DNA from: Ekhidna sp964289745 | Lineage (GTDB): Bacteria; Bacteroidota; Bacteroidia; Cytophagales; Cyclobacteriaceae | Direction: 5' to 3' | Length of the DNA: 64,000 nucleotides | NCBI GenBank assembly: GCA_964289745.1 | Contig: CAXYMM010000001.1 | Location: forward strand, 1,426,001 to 1,490,000 | In this document: one piece after another, positions 26,926 through 36,580 of the stretch | Position numbering within the stretch: position 1 is the first letter of the stretch | Layout of the letters: each line of letters begins with the position of its first letter | Position numbers and translations under genes: made by a program | Notes under the pieces: generated by a model | Database searches by the model: none | Seen by the model: only the letters and a program-made list of their open reading frames with translations | Told to the model about the DNA's origin: nothing

Positions 26926-27648
26926 TTACTTCCAGTTTCGTTTTGACAACATGATTTGCGTACCCAAAAGGCCTATCAGAATAATAGATAGGAAATAAAG
27001 AATATCCCTGCTATCTATTACTCCTCTGCTTAGAGAGGTTACATGCGTTCGGAGACTTAGGAAACTGAAGAACTGCCCTATGCCACCTGTTAAGTCTGAA
27101 CCTATAACATCGAATAGCATCTGAAAAAAAATCCCAATAAATAGAGCTAGCAAAAACGCTACAATCTGATTTTGAGTAAGACTACTTGCGAAAAGACCTA
27201 TGCTGATGTAGCTGGAAGCCAGCAATATCATTCCGAGATATCCGCCCAATACCGCACCGTCGTCTATATTACCTAGCTGACTTATGGTGATATAGTAAGG
27301 AATGGTACATATCAATGCAACCAAAACCAAAATAAGACAAGCGAAAAACTTACCTGCTACTATCTGACTATCTGATATTGCTTTTGTAATCAAAAGTTCT
27401 ATAGTACCAGATTTGTTTTCTTCTGCAATCATGCGCATTGTAATGGCAGGAATAAAAAAGAACAATGACCAAAAAGCGATCTCGTAGAATACGGACAAAT
27501 TGGCTTGACCTATTACGAAGACGTTTGTCCCAAATAGCCAGGTAAATGATCCACTCAAACCCAGAAACAAAATGATCATGACATACGCAATCAGGGAATC
27601 AAAGAAACCTGAAAGCTCTCGTTTTGTAATTATCCAAACTTTACTCAT
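26926..27648 (-). CDS. gldF: GldF-like ABC transporter permease
   Basis: 240 residues with six hydrophobic segments, ABC-2 permease type. The start WIITKRELSGFFDSLIAYVM and the loop MRMIAEENKSGTIELLITK are typical of the GldF family. It forms the membrane channel with the ATPase encoded four bases upstream. Cargo is not known from sequence. Confidence 0.88.
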   Translation of the reverse strand: MSKVWIITKRELSGFFDSLIAYVMIILFLGLSGSFTWLFGTNVFVIGQANLSVFYEIAFWSLFFFIPAITMRMIAEENKSGTIELLITKAISDSQIVAGKFFACLILVLVALICTIPYYITISQLGNIDDGAVLGGYLGMILLASSYISIGLFASSLTQNQIVAFLLALFIGIFFQMLFDVIGSDLTGGIGQFFSFLSLRTHVTSLSRGVIDSRDILYFLSIILIGLLGTQIMLSKRNWK

Positions 27649-27652
27649 GTGA

Positions 27653-28573
27653 TTAGTTGGTTAAATTTCTAAAAACATCTTCTAATCGAGTCTCGATTCC
27701 AGTCATCTCCAGTAGGTACCATTTCTTGGCTACGCATAGGTCAAAGACTTCTTTTCTGGAGCTAACCTCTGGCTTGCTCTGTACCGAAAACCAATTTTCT
27801 TGTCCTTCAAACTTGGACACTTTTTCAACTGTTTTAAGTTCGAGCAAGGATTTTTCTATGGTACTTTCTCCTTCAATATGAACTGTTAAAAGTTCTTGAC
27901 CCTGTGCTTGCTGACGAAGCGTTTCCGAGGAGCCATCCGCCACAATTGTCCCTTTGTTGATGATAAGGATACGATCACATGTAGCCTCTACTTCTGAAAG
28001 AATATGAGAGCTCAGGATTACCGTCTTTTCTTTCCCTAGGTCCTTTATAAGCCTTCGAATTTCAACAATTTGGTTTGGGTCTAATCCAGTAGTAGGTTCA
28101 TCCAGAATGAGTACCTCAGGATCGTGGATCATGGCTTGTGCAAGACCCACTCTTTGTCTGTACCCCTTGGAGAGTTCTCCTATATTTTTATGCTTTTCCG
28201 CATCCAGTCCACATCGCTCTACCATCTCGCTAATTCTAGACACAATATCTAATTTATTCACACCCTGAACCTCAGCACTAAACCGTAAGTAATCTACGAT
28301 TGACATGTCCAGATAAAGTGGGTTAAGTTCTGGGAGGTATCCAATTTTCTTTTTTACTTCTTGAGAGTTCGATAGAATAGACGCTCCTTCCACAGTCACA
28401 TTTCCGGTAGTAGGTGCCATAAAACATGTAATCATTTTCATGGTGGTACTTTTTCCTGCACCATTGGGGCCAAGAAAACCGACCACTTCACCAGAATTTA
28501 TCTCAAATGAGATATCATTAACTGCTTTCTGAACACCATATTTTTTAACAAGATTTTCTACTACAATTGCCAT
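27653..28573 (-). CDS. gldA: GldA-like ABC transporter ATP-binding protein
   Basis: 306 residues. Walker A GPNGAGKST at about 35-43, ABC signature ELSKGYRQRVGLAQA, Walker B EVLILDEPTTGLDP, and the H-loop in ILSSHIL. The C-terminal 90 residues form the extra domain seen in ABC-2 exporter ATPases. First gene of the operon gldA-gldF-gldG-DUF4340, with gaps of 4, 1 and 21 bases. Confidence 0.9.
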   Translation of the reverse strand: MAIVVENLVKKYGVQKAVNDISFEINSGEVVGFLGPNGAGKSTTMKMITCFMAPTTGNVTVEGASILSNSQEVKKKIGYLPELNPLYLDMSIVDYLRFSAEVQGVNKLDIVSRISEMVERCGLDAEKHKNIGELSKGYRQRVGLAQAMIHDPEVLILDEPTTGLDPNQIVEIRRLIKDLGKEKTVILSSHILSEVEATCDRILIINKGTIVADGSSETLRQQAQGQELLTVHIEGESTIEKSLLELKTVEKVSKFEGQENWFSVQSKPEVSSRKEVFDLCVAKKWYLLEMTGIETRLEDVFRNLTN

Positions 28574-29132
28574 ATAGTTTAAACGCTTTTAAAAAACGTT
28601 GCAAGTTAAAAATCAACAGGAATAATTTCAAGAAAGAAGCATTGTTAAATTTTGTTAACGAATTGGACAACAATACATTGGATCAAATTAAAGGGTTTAA
28701 AAGAAAAATACGAAGAATTAGCTTAAAGAGTATAAAAGTAGTCGAATTTGAGGGCTTTGTTAATGTTGGTAAGCCAAAAATCTGAACTTCGCTATAAAAC
28801 TTAAGTCCCTTCTCTTGGATGCAGACCTCTATGCTTTGGTGTAAAGCTCAAGTCTTATAATAAGGAATCCGTAAGGGAACACCTATCGATTTTTATCCTA
28901 AAATTTGACTTGAACGCCTCAAAGACGATCTCGACCAAAGCCACTTTCTTTATCTGAAGCATGGAAAATACCCCAAGGCTTTCTTTAATAAATTCAGTCG
29001 CCCTGTGATAATTTAAGAAAGAAATCAGCCTCTTAATCAAAAAATCAATTTACTGTAAAAATGAAGTGGTCGATTAAAATTTAGACAAATAATTCATTTT
29101 ATTTACAAATTGAATTTAAAAAAAAGAAAAAT
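28574..29132. other. Intergenic stretch between gldA and the chitinase gene
   Basis: A 559-base gap between two divergent genes. One plus-strand frame (to 28785) and one minus-strand frame (28855-29040) are open, but both lack a convincing start and have no recognisable motif; the minus one (LISFLNYHRATEFIKESLGV) could be a relic. The 100 bases before 29133 are very AT-rich and should hold the chitinase promoter. Confidence 0.3.
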
Positions 29133-30476
29133 ATGAACAATTTTATTACAATAAAAGCCTTGCTGGTGGTCACGCTTTGCTCGATCGTAGTTTTATTGAG
29201 TTGTAAAGACGATAAAATTGTTATCCCGAAAGTATCTGCTGACTTTTCATACATAATAAATGATACAACAGGAGAGGTAACCTTTACCAATAAATCTCAG
29301 AACGCAAAAAGCTACAAATGGGATTTTGGTAATGGAAATACTTCAAAAGAAATAAATCCAAAAAACAAATATTCAAAGGACAGCACATATATTATTACGC
29401 TTACAGCTACTAATTCAAGTGGCTCTGAAATAAAAACAGACACTATTACAATTCTTGTAATACAAGTAAATGTTGAAGATTTCCCTACTGATGGTGGGTC
29501 TGGTGATGGATCTACGGACAACGGGTCTACTGATGATGGGTCTATTGATGATGAACCTACTGATAATGGGTCTACGGATAACGAGTCCACTGCTAACATA
29601 AGGCAGTTTTTAGACTCCGAAAAATGGGAAAACGCTTTTCCAAATAGAGCGGGTCACTCATACAAAGGTCAGAAGTATGATGATGATTTTTATTCATTTC
29701 AAGATTTATTAACGGCTATTGATGAGTTAGCAGGAAAAACGATAACGGTTGACGGTCAAACTGTTAATTTTTCATCTTTTCTTAACGAATCTAACCCCGA
29801 TAATAATGTAAGGGAGCTTGCTGCATTTTTAGCTAATGTTTCTAAAGAAACGAACGGAGGCTGGGGTTCTGGAAATAATGGACTAGGCAATAGATTAGAT
29901 TGGGGATTGGTTTTTGTTTTCGAAGTAGGACATCTAAAAGAAAATTGTAATCTCTTAGGTTATAGATCACCAAGTAGCCAAAATTACCCTCCAGTTGATG
30001 GAAAGTGCTATCATGGCAGGGGGCCCATACAGCTTAGTTGGAACTATAACTATGGACAATTTTCTGAGTTCGTTTATGGTTCTGTTGATACATTGTTGAA
30101 TGACCCTGACAGGATTTCGCAAAGTGGGGTACTCGCCTTCAAATCGGCTATTTGGTTTTGGATGACTCCACAAGGCAATAAGCCTTCTTGCCATGATATC
30201 ATGCACGATAAATGGATGCCTACCAAAACGTATACTAATGAAAAAATGAATATGAAAGGTTTTTTACATACCCCCAATATCATCAACGGAGGTATTGAGT
30301 GTAGATCTTGGTCAAACCATCATGCACCATACTTAAGAGCAAACCTATATCTAAAGTTTTTAGAAATTTTTTCGGATTTCAGCCAAGCTAAAATTGATCA
30401 AGAGAACCAAGGCAATAAAAGTTGCTACTGTGATGACTCTGATGGAAAAAATCAAGGAGCTATGGTTGATTATTAA
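29133..30476 (+). CDS. PKD-GH19 chitinase lipoprotein
   Basis: 447 residues. N-terminal signal with lipobox LLSC, a PKD domain at about 35-110 (FTNKSQNAKSYKWDFGNGNT), a low-complexity Asp/Gly/Ser/Thr linker (about 117-150), then a GH19 chitinase catalytic domain. The catalytic acid is the Glu of FLANVSKETNGGWG; YHGRGPIQLSWNYNYG and PNIINGGIEC are the hallmark family motifs. It should be exported and cleave chitin or related beta-1,4-linked GlcNAc polymers. The C-terminus is Lys/Gln/Asp-rich with two Cys and no type IX sorting domain that I can see. It stands alone in an AT-rich setting. Confidence 0.9.
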   Translation: MNNFITIKALLVVTLCSIVVLLSCKDDKIVIPKVSADFSYIINDTTGEVTFTNKSQNAKSYKWDFGNGNTSKEINPKNKYSKDSTYIITLTATNSSGSEIKTDTITILVIQVNVEDFPTDGGSGDGSTDNGSTDDGSIDDEPTDNGSTDNESTANIRQFLDSEKWENAFPNRAGHSYKGQKYDDDFYSFQDLLTAIDELAGKTITVDGQTVNFSSFLNESNPDNNVRELAAFLANVSKETNGGWGSGNNGLGNRLDWGLVFVFEVGHLKENCNLLGYRSPSSQNYPPVDGKCYHGRGPIQLSWNYNYGQFSEFVYGSVDTLLNDPDRISQSGVLAFKSAIWFWMTPQGNKPSCHDIMHDKWMPTKTYTNEKMNMKGFLHTPNIINGGIECRSWSNHHAPYLRANLYLKFLEIFSDFSQAKIDQENQGNKSCYCDDSDGKNQGAMVDY

Positions 30477-31214
30477 AATCAACCTATTATGCTAATTAAT
30501 TTATTATTGACCTGAATGAAATTTTTTTAAATGCCATTCAATAGACTTATTATTAGTAAATTAAAATTGATAAATTCTAATTTATCAGTCTAGAGTATGC
30601 ACAACATTAAAAATAATTTCGACAAGATTTTTTAAATTAAGTCGCTCCATGTAGATATTTCTATTCAGGACTGAATATAACCAAAGCTGACATCCTCTTA
30701 TTAAGTGGGGTAATATTTCAGGTTATTGGTAATATTTTTGGAGATCATAGAAAAGTACAATTGCGACACTTATTTACCTCGCTAAGAGTTCTCAATATTT
30801 GGTTTAAGAGTACTATAAACAGCTTTTGTAAGAATCTGCTTTTATTAAAAGGTAAGCTTCAAATCTACTATCAGGAATTATTGTGGTCTTTTTTATATCA
30901 TTTCGAAGAGCAGTTGGATATCGAGCTTTTTTTCTAATTTGATTATTTCAATAACAATAAAAAAGAGGGTTTTTTCAGATTTTTTTGATTTGGTCATAGG
31001 AAGGTTAAAATTTATTCCCCTTCAATGAAGGTAGAGTAGCTCGTCAACCGAAGTATTAGCTTAAATTTGAGCTGTTTGAAGTAAATACAAACTCATAGCG
31101 TTGAATTTCTAAGTTCGAGAAAGATGAATAAACCAATATTCCTGATGGGAAATCCTCATTTTTTATTTTTCTAATGAACCAGATTTATTATTCTTTTATT
31201 TAACACACACCTCT
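30477..31214. other. Long AT-rich intergenic stretch
   Basis: 738 bases without a gene I can support. It holds one perfect 9-bp palindrome (listed separately) and scattered T-runs, for example near 30965-31000. No RNA gene is recognised. Confidence 0.4.
30568..30587. repeat. 9-bp perfect palindrome, TGATAAATT ct AATTTATCA
   Basis: The arms are perfect complements with a two-base centre, too tight for an RNA hairpin loop, so a dimeric DNA-binding site is more likely. It is 92 bases after the chitinase stop and 627 bases before the ABC exporter gene. AT-richness makes chance a real alternative. Confidence 0.3.
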
Positions 31215-32837
31215 TTGAAACTAGCAAATTTTTTAATAAGGAACTCTCGTAAATTTGTGATTATAGGGCTGGTTGGTAGTTTAATCTCGGCTGCCTTGTA
31301 TACCCTTGGAATCCATACACTAAAAATTTATACAAAAGCTCCACAAGAAGACCAGTTAGAACTGTTACTCTATTTGATACTCTTGTTTTGTTTTTCAGGT
31401 TTTATTGCGGTTTTGATAAGTAAAGTCATTACAAAGCACTTTGAGGTTAAGATGGCGAATCTACGATCAGAGTTTGCTTCGAAGATATTAGAAGCAAATT
31501 TTGAGCGTGCAGAAAATAATCGTTCAAAATTTGTACCCGTTTTAGTGCAAGATATAATAGAGATAGGCTGGTATGCGAAAACAATTCCAGACGCTTTGGT
31601 TGCGATTTTTCAAGTAATAGGAGTTTTAGGATACCTGACAACTATTTCTTGGGAGGTGACAGCTTCATTTTTAATCATGTTTCTTGTTTCATTTTCTATT
31701 ATTTTCATGGTATTCCCTACTATTTATAGAACAGAAAAAGAATTTGGAAGAATTAGGAATATCCTTTTTGAAACGATAGAGGCCTTGGGAAGTGGGCTTA
31801 AGGATTTGAGTTTAAATCCAATTCATTCAAAATGGTTTTCAGAGAATGTACTAAAGCCATCAGGACGAAACAACGCTGAGATCGTTACAAAGTTAAACAC
31901 ACTGGATATAGGTCTGACTAAATCGCTTGAGACCTTGATTTTAACCGCTTTAGCTTCTGTTATCTTTATTCTAAATCGATTTTCTAACTATAACAATGAG
32001 GAATTCTTCACATTCCTTACTGTTATGTTGTTCATCCTCCCAGCCCTCATACGCTTGTCTACCTTTTTTAAGCGACAGAAAAAGGCTGAGGTTGCATTAG
32101 AACGAATGGAGACACTGAATATACGTTTCAATGAAAATGTCAATTTGGTAAAAAATAAACCGCTAACAATCGATTTCACGTCCGAAAATAAATTACTTTC
32201 ATTGAATAATGTGAAATATACTTACACCGAATCTGATCAAAAATTTATTGTAGGTCCTTTTGATTTAGCAATAAGTGCTAATGAAATTTTACTCATTCGT
32301 GGGGGTAATGGAAGTGGTAAAACGACCTTGGCAAAGGTTTTAACAGGCTTATATCTCCCTCAGGAAGGTGCTTTGAAGTTTTGTGGACAATCGGTCAATG
32401 AGGAGACCCTCACTGAATTTAGAAGTCAATTTTCAGCAGTATTTACCGATTCGTACGTTTTTGGAGATCTTGGTTATTTAAAAAATGCTTCTAAAGATAA
32501 GGCACAAAGTCTATTACAAGACCTGGATCTTCAGGAGAAGGTAAACATTGAAAACTGGACAATTTCTAATACTAAACTGTCCTTTGGACAAATGGGTCGT
32601 TTGAGTCTTTTTAGATCGATATTGGAAGATAAGCCTATTATGCTGTTGGATGAATGGGCAGCCAATCAAGACCCTCATTTTAAAGAAAAATTCTATTTAG
32701 AAATAGTGCCAAAGTTGAAAGAAAAAGGCAAAACGGTGATTTTAATTTCTCATGATGACCATTATTATCATGTGGCTGACCGTATTGTAAAGATGAGAGC
32801 GGGATCCATCGATGAAATCACCATACCCAGCCGCTAA
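31215..32837 (+). CDS. ABC exporter, cyclic-peptide type
   Basis: 540 residues in one chain: a six-segment membrane half and a C-terminal ATPase. Walker A GGNGSGKTT, signature LSFGQMGRLS, Walker B IMLLDEWAANQDP and H-loop ISHDDHYY. The DEWA variant and overall look match the SyrD/PvdE-like cyclic peptide or siderophore exporter group. No peptide synthetase gene is near. It heads a run of glycosyltransferase genes, which start right after it, so in this setting the cargo may be a glycolipid or peptide-linked product. Start is a TTG, with no better codon near. Confidence 0.8.
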   Translation: MKLANFLIRNSRKFVIIGLVGSLISAALYTLGIHTLKIYTKAPQEDQLELLLYLILLFCFSGFIAVLISKVITKHFEVKMANLRSEFASKILEANFERAENNRSKFVPVLVQDIIEIGWYAKTIPDALVAIFQVIGVLGYLTTISWEVTASFLIMFLVSFSIIFMVFPTIYRTEKEFGRIRNILFETIEALGSGLKDLSLNPIHSKWFSENVLKPSGRNNAEIVTKLNTLDIGLTKSLETLILTALASVIFILNRFSNYNNEEFFTFLTVMLFILPALIRLSTFFKRQKKAEVALERMETLNIRFNENVNLVKNKPLTIDFTSENKLLSLNNVKYTYTESDQKFIVGPFDLAISANEILLIRGGNGSGKTTLAKVLTGLYLPQEGALKFCGQSVNEETLTEFRSQFSAVFTDSYVFGDLGYLKNASKDKAQSLLQDLDLQEKVNIENWTISNTKLSFGQMGRLSLFRSILEDKPIMLLDEWAANQDPHFKEKFYLEIVPKLKEKGKTVILISHDDHYYHVADRIVKMRAGSIDEITIPSR

Positions 32838-32838
32838 G

Positions 32839-33999
32839 ATGTCTGTCAAATTAAAGATATTATACATACACACGTGTATTCCACACTACGCTACTTCTTT
32901 TTTTTCGCTGTTCGCAGCGTCATTGAATGTAAAATATGTTTTGACTAACCCAAAAATAGCGGGTGATATCTATAAAAACGACACTAGCAAGTCAGAAGAA
33001 ATTCAATCTCTGGATATTAAACATTCTGGTTTTATACGATGGTTTATGCCTATGAAGTGTGCTTTAAATGAAGATTTTGATGTGCTGATGGTGTCTGGTT
33101 TAGATGATCTTAGTAAGATTTTAAGTTTTATTCCTAGTTTTTTCGTTGCAAAATGCAGGGGGAAAAAAATGGTTTATGATTCTCAGTATTGGGAATGGGA
33201 TGGTGAGCAGTACGCTATTCCTTTTCTAAAGAAAATTAAGCGCTCCTTTGTAAAGCGGTTTAGAGAGGTTTTTCTCAGAAAAATGGATTGTATTTTAGTG
33301 TATGGAGTCAAGCCATATCAATATTTGGTTTCACGCAAATTTTCCAAAGAGTTACTTATTAACACCGTAGATGTAAGTAGTATGAGGGAAGTTGTTTCTA
33401 AGGAAAATACGATACGGGAAAAGTTTGGAATACGACCTTCAGATAAGATTATTCTTTATTTTGGTCGTATAATTCCAAGGAAGGGCTTGAATCTCCTCAT
33501 TAGGGCGTTTCTCCAGCAAAATCTATCAGAAAATTGCACTTTTTTAATTGCGGGAAGTGGTAATAAGGGTTTCATTGAAGAATGCCAGCAGTTGACTGAT
33601 GGAAGTGATAAAATTATTTTTACGGGACATGTTGACGCAATGGATCGATTTCAATTTTTTAAGGAGAGTGACTTATTTGTTTTGCCATGTTACCCGCTTC
33701 ACAATGCCGTAGAGCCTTGGGCTTTAAGTATCAACGAATCGATGCAGGCACAAACAGCTGTTCTTACTACCGACAATGCAGGTATTGCTTGTGAGCTCAT
33801 TTCAGAGGGTGTTAATGGGTTTATGGTTTCGTCTGATAGGATTAATGAAGAACTGGGTACTAAGCTGAAAGCCGTGATAGAAGATACAGATCTACTTAAG
33901 ACAGTAGCAAGAAACGGTCGAAATACTTTTGAGAAGAGCTTGCAGCCACACCATAAGGTTAATTCTTTTCGTCAAGCAATTTTCAATGCTGTCGGTTGA
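32839..33999 (+). CDS. Glycosyltransferase family 4
   Basis: 386 residues, GT-B fold. N-domain begins LKILYIHTCIPHYATSFF. The nucleotide-sugar domain has IILYFGRIIPRKGLNLLIRA and the E-x7-E-like ESDLFVLPCYP...EPWALSINESMQA. It transfers an activated sugar to a growing glycan or lipid; substrate unknown. Start ATG two bases after the ABC exporter stop; an earlier in-frame ATG lies inside that gene. Confidence 0.85.
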   Translation: MSVKLKILYIHTCIPHYATSFFSLFAASLNVKYVLTNPKIAGDIYKNDTSKSEEIQSLDIKHSGFIRWFMPMKCALNEDFDVLMVSGLDDLSKILSFIPSFFVAKCRGKKMVYDSQYWEWDGEQYAIPFLKKIKRSFVKRFREVFLRKMDCILVYGVKPYQYLVSRKFSKELLINTVDVSSMREVVSKENTIREKFGIRPSDKIILYFGRIIPRKGLNLLIRAFLQQNLSENCTFLIAGSGNKGFIEECQQLTDGSDKIIFTGHVDAMDRFQFFKESDLFVLPCYPLHNAVEPWALSINESMQAQTAVLTTDNAGIACELISEGVNGFMVSSDRINEELGTKLKAVIEDTDLLKTVARNGRNTFEKSLQPHHKVNSFRQAIFNAVG

Positions 34000-35147
34000 A
34001 TGAGTTAAAAAAAATATTATTTATTAGTGCCTCTTGGGAGAAAGGTGGAGCAGAAGCAGTATTTAGATTTACGCTGGATATTTGTTCGGATTACTATGAT
34101 ACAGACTATTATTTTCCAAAAGGAGGATTCATTTCTTCCCTGATTCAGCTTTGGAAACAGTTGAAATATTTCAAACCTGACATTGTCCATATTCACAATT
34201 ATCACACTCCTTTTGTTTTGCTGATTACCTCTTTTCTAAAAAAACGCTTTAGAGAGTATAAAATAATTCACACAGCTCACGACCATAGATTCCTCTGCCC
34301 TGAAAGTTATTATGGTAAATACGTAAATGGCATGTTCTTTCCGTATAAAATCCCTCCATCGAATTGGGACAAAATTATTCACTGTTATTCAAATAAGAAT
34401 TTATTTATAGATTTTACGAAAAAAATAAAGTGGTTTTTTTGGTTTAGGCTTCTTTATATTCAAAGGAAGATGGATATTATCTTTACTCCAAGCGAATACT
34501 TGCAAAAACAAATGAGAATGGATCGTGGGTGCGCAAATATGAATATTCAATTGCTACGAAACCCCGCAGAATTTCATGATGCATCGGATGCGCACAAGGT
34601 GAAAACTTCTTTGAAATTAAAGATGGTATTTATTGGACGTTTGTCTTTTGAAAAGGGACTAATAGAGTTGATGCATTTGCTCAAGGAAGTAAAAAAAATT
34701 GATTATTCTTTAGATATTTACGGAGAGGGTTATCAACTTCCTCTTTTGGAGTCTGAAGTTGAAAAATTGCGATTAGAAAATAGGGTCAGGCTTAGAGGAT
34801 TTTTAAACTCAAAACATGTAAATGATACGTTAAAAAAGTACGATGTGCTAGTTCTACCCTCTATTTGCAACGAAAATGCACCGTTGGTTTTGGTAGAAGG
34901 GAGTATTGCAGGATTGAGATTACTATCAGTAGGTTATGGTGGAGCGGCTGAGCTAGCCAAGCTCTGCGAAGGTTATCATTTATTTGATCCCAGAAGCGCA
35001 AAATCATTTCTGTGTGCATTAAATGAATGTAACCAACAATTGGCTCTAGGAAGAACTAATACCGCTCAAAAAACAGCATATTTGAAAGGCATATTTGGTC
35101 GCAAAAAGTATATTGAGGTATTCCAAAGAGAAATAAATAAATTCTGA
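33996..35147 (+). CDS. Glycosyltransferase family 4
   Basis: 383 residues. The N-terminus ISASWEKGGAEAVFRFTLD fits the G-G-A motif of GT4 enzymes, and the C-domain has FIGRLSFEKGLIELMHLL and ENAPLVLVEGSIAG. The start is a TTG that overlaps the previous stop (TTGA), showing coupled translation. Several unusually aromatic segments (KKIKWFFWFRLLYIQRK) suggest membrane association. Confidence 0.85.
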   Translation: MNELKKILFISASWEKGGAEAVFRFTLDICSDYYDTDYYFPKGGFISSLIQLWKQLKYFKPDIVHIHNYHTPFVLLITSFLKKRFREYKIIHTAHDHRFLCPESYYGKYVNGMFFPYKIPPSNWDKIIHCYSNKNLFIDFTKKIKWFFWFRLLYIQRKMDIIFTPSEYLQKQMRMDRGCANMNIQLLRNPAEFHDASDAHKVKTSLKLKMVFIGRLSFEKGLIELMHLLKEVKKIDYSLDIYGEGYQLPLLESEVEKLRLENRVRLRGFLNSKHVNDTLKKYDVLVLPSICNENAPLVLVEGSIAGLRLLSVGYGGAAELAKLCEGYHLFDPRSAKSFLCALNECNQQLALGRTNTAQKTAYLKGIFGRKKYIEVFQREINKF

Positions 35148-35148
35148 G

Positions 35149-36069
35149 GTGAAAAAACTCTTAGTAGGCATGGGGACTTACCATCGACCTCGCATGCTAT
35201 CCAACACATTAAAGGCTTTGAAATTGGTAGATATTCCAAATAATGTGGAAGCCCATCTTTTAATTGTTGATTCTGAGGAGAGCGCAAGTGAAATTGTTCA
35301 GAGTTATCAGAACCAACTCCCCTTTACTACGCATTACATTGGAAATCAACCACGAGGGATAGTAATGATGAGAAATGCTGTACTCGATAAATGTATTGAG
35401 CTAGAGGTAAATTTTATTGCCTTCATGGATGATGATATTTTGGTTAGCCCCGATTGGATTACCAAATCTCTGATCGTTATGGAAAAATTCGATGCAGATG
35501 CGGTAGATGGGGTCGTAAAAAGGTCATTGCCAAAGGAAACTCCAAAGTGGATAATTTGGGGCAAGTTTTTTCATTGGCACAGCGCCCAAACAGGGAGCAT
35601 CCGCAAGTCGGCCAGCACTAGTAATGTTTTTTTCAAAGCAAAATTGATTAAAGAATGGAAGCTCAGATTTGATCCTTTTTTCAATTTTTCTGGTGGCGAA
35701 GACACTTTCTTTTTCAACCGGGCCTTCAAGAAAGGAGCAAAAATTGTTTGGAATAATGAGGTTTTAGCAAAGGAACAGATAGGAGATTCAAAGATTACAA
35801 TTCGTTGGATTTTACAAAGAGCATATAGAAGAACAAATTCTAAATTTTATAGGAGGTGTAAGGAATTAGGATATAAAAGAGCCGCCTTTTTATATACTTT
35901 CAACGCAATATTTTTAGTTATTCTAGGAAGCGTACTATTATTAACTACTGTCGTCTTTGGTCCCATTGCGTGGGTTCATAGTTTAAGGTTAATTCTTAAG
36001 GGCTTTGGCTATTTTCAAGGAATACTAGGAAACCTTTATGAAGAATACCGAGAAGTAGTTGGTGATTGA
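35149..36069 (+). CDS. Glycosyltransferase family 2
   Basis: 306 residues. The GT-A domain occupies about the first 220 residues with GMGTYHRPRMLSNTLKAL, LIVDSEES and the metal-binding FMDDDILV. The GEDTFFFNRAFKKG motif follows. A hydrophobic segment near the end (AIFLVILGSVLLLTTVVFG) probably anchors it in the membrane. It starts at a GTG one base after the stop of the previous gene. Confidence 0.85.
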   Translation: MKKLLVGMGTYHRPRMLSNTLKALKLVDIPNNVEAHLLIVDSEESASEIVQSYQNQLPFTTHYIGNQPRGIVMMRNAVLDKCIELEVNFIAFMDDDILVSPDWITKSLIVMEKFDADAVDGVVKRSLPKETPKWIIWGKFFHWHSAQTGSIRKSASTSNVFFKAKLIKEWKLRFDPFFNFSGGEDTFFFNRAFKKGAKIVWNNEVLAKEQIGDSKITIRWILQRAYRRTNSKFYRRCKELGYKRAAFLYTFNAIFLVILGSVLLLTTVVFGPIAWVHSLRLILKGFGYFQGILGNLYEEYREVVGD

Positions 36070-36179
36070 TTGAATTAGGCACTTAATAAATTTATATTTT
36101 ACGAGACTTATTTCATTGATTTTTAGTATTTTATAAGTAATTATAGACACATAAAAACGGAGAAAAGAGACAAAAGTCT

Positions 36180-36570
36180 TTCTCTTTTTGAGTTTCAACA
36201 ACCATTTCCAGACGATCAGACTTGTTATGATCATCTTGCCAAACTCAAATGGCCAGTTGGGTTCATTTGTGAAAAAGGTGGACATACTTATTGCAGAAAA
36301 GGGAACTAGGATAGAACCCGTCAGTGTACCAAGCCACCCCACTAGTGGCACACTATTTCACAAAGTAAAATTCCCTATCCTCAAGGTGCTTTACATGGTT
36401 TACTTTGTCGCAACAAACATGCAAGGCATTTCTTCTGCTGAATTGAGTAGAAAACGAGGTTTGGACAAAAGACCTGCTGATCTTTTAAACAAAAGGTGAT
36501 GAAAGCGATGGCTAGTAGCCTTCCTTTTCCTATGCTGGGGAAAGTAGAGGTTAATGAAACAGTTTTTTAT
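36180..36570 (+). pseudogene. Remnant of an IS1595-family transposase
   Basis: Three segments in different frames together read as the N-terminal part of an IS1595-type transposase: FPDDQTCYDHLAKLKWPVGF with a zinc-ribbon-like CEKGGHTYCRKGN, then FPILKVLYMVYFVATNMQGI with SSAELSRKRGL, then VMKAMASSLPFPMLGKVEVN before the fragment stops. At least two frameshifts separate them. The DDE catalytic part is absent. I saw no inverted terminal repeats. Confidence 0.7.
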
Positions 36571-36580
36571 TTATACAATT

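Noticed and set aside
28567..28785. A 72-codon plus-strand frame divergent to gldA.
   Set aside because: It starts inside the gldA start region at a TTG and has no recognisable domain.
29490..29590. Tandem-like DNA repeat.
   Set aside because: It is the low-complexity linker within the chitinase gene and not a separate repeat element.
29312..29599. A 95-codon minus-strand frame with repeated DPSSVDPLSVDP-like sequence.
   Set aside because: It is the antisense shadow of the Asp/Ser/Thr linker repeat of the chitinase.
36025..36351. A 108-codon minus-strand frame.
   Set aside because: It is antisense to the transposase remnant and has no motif of its own.
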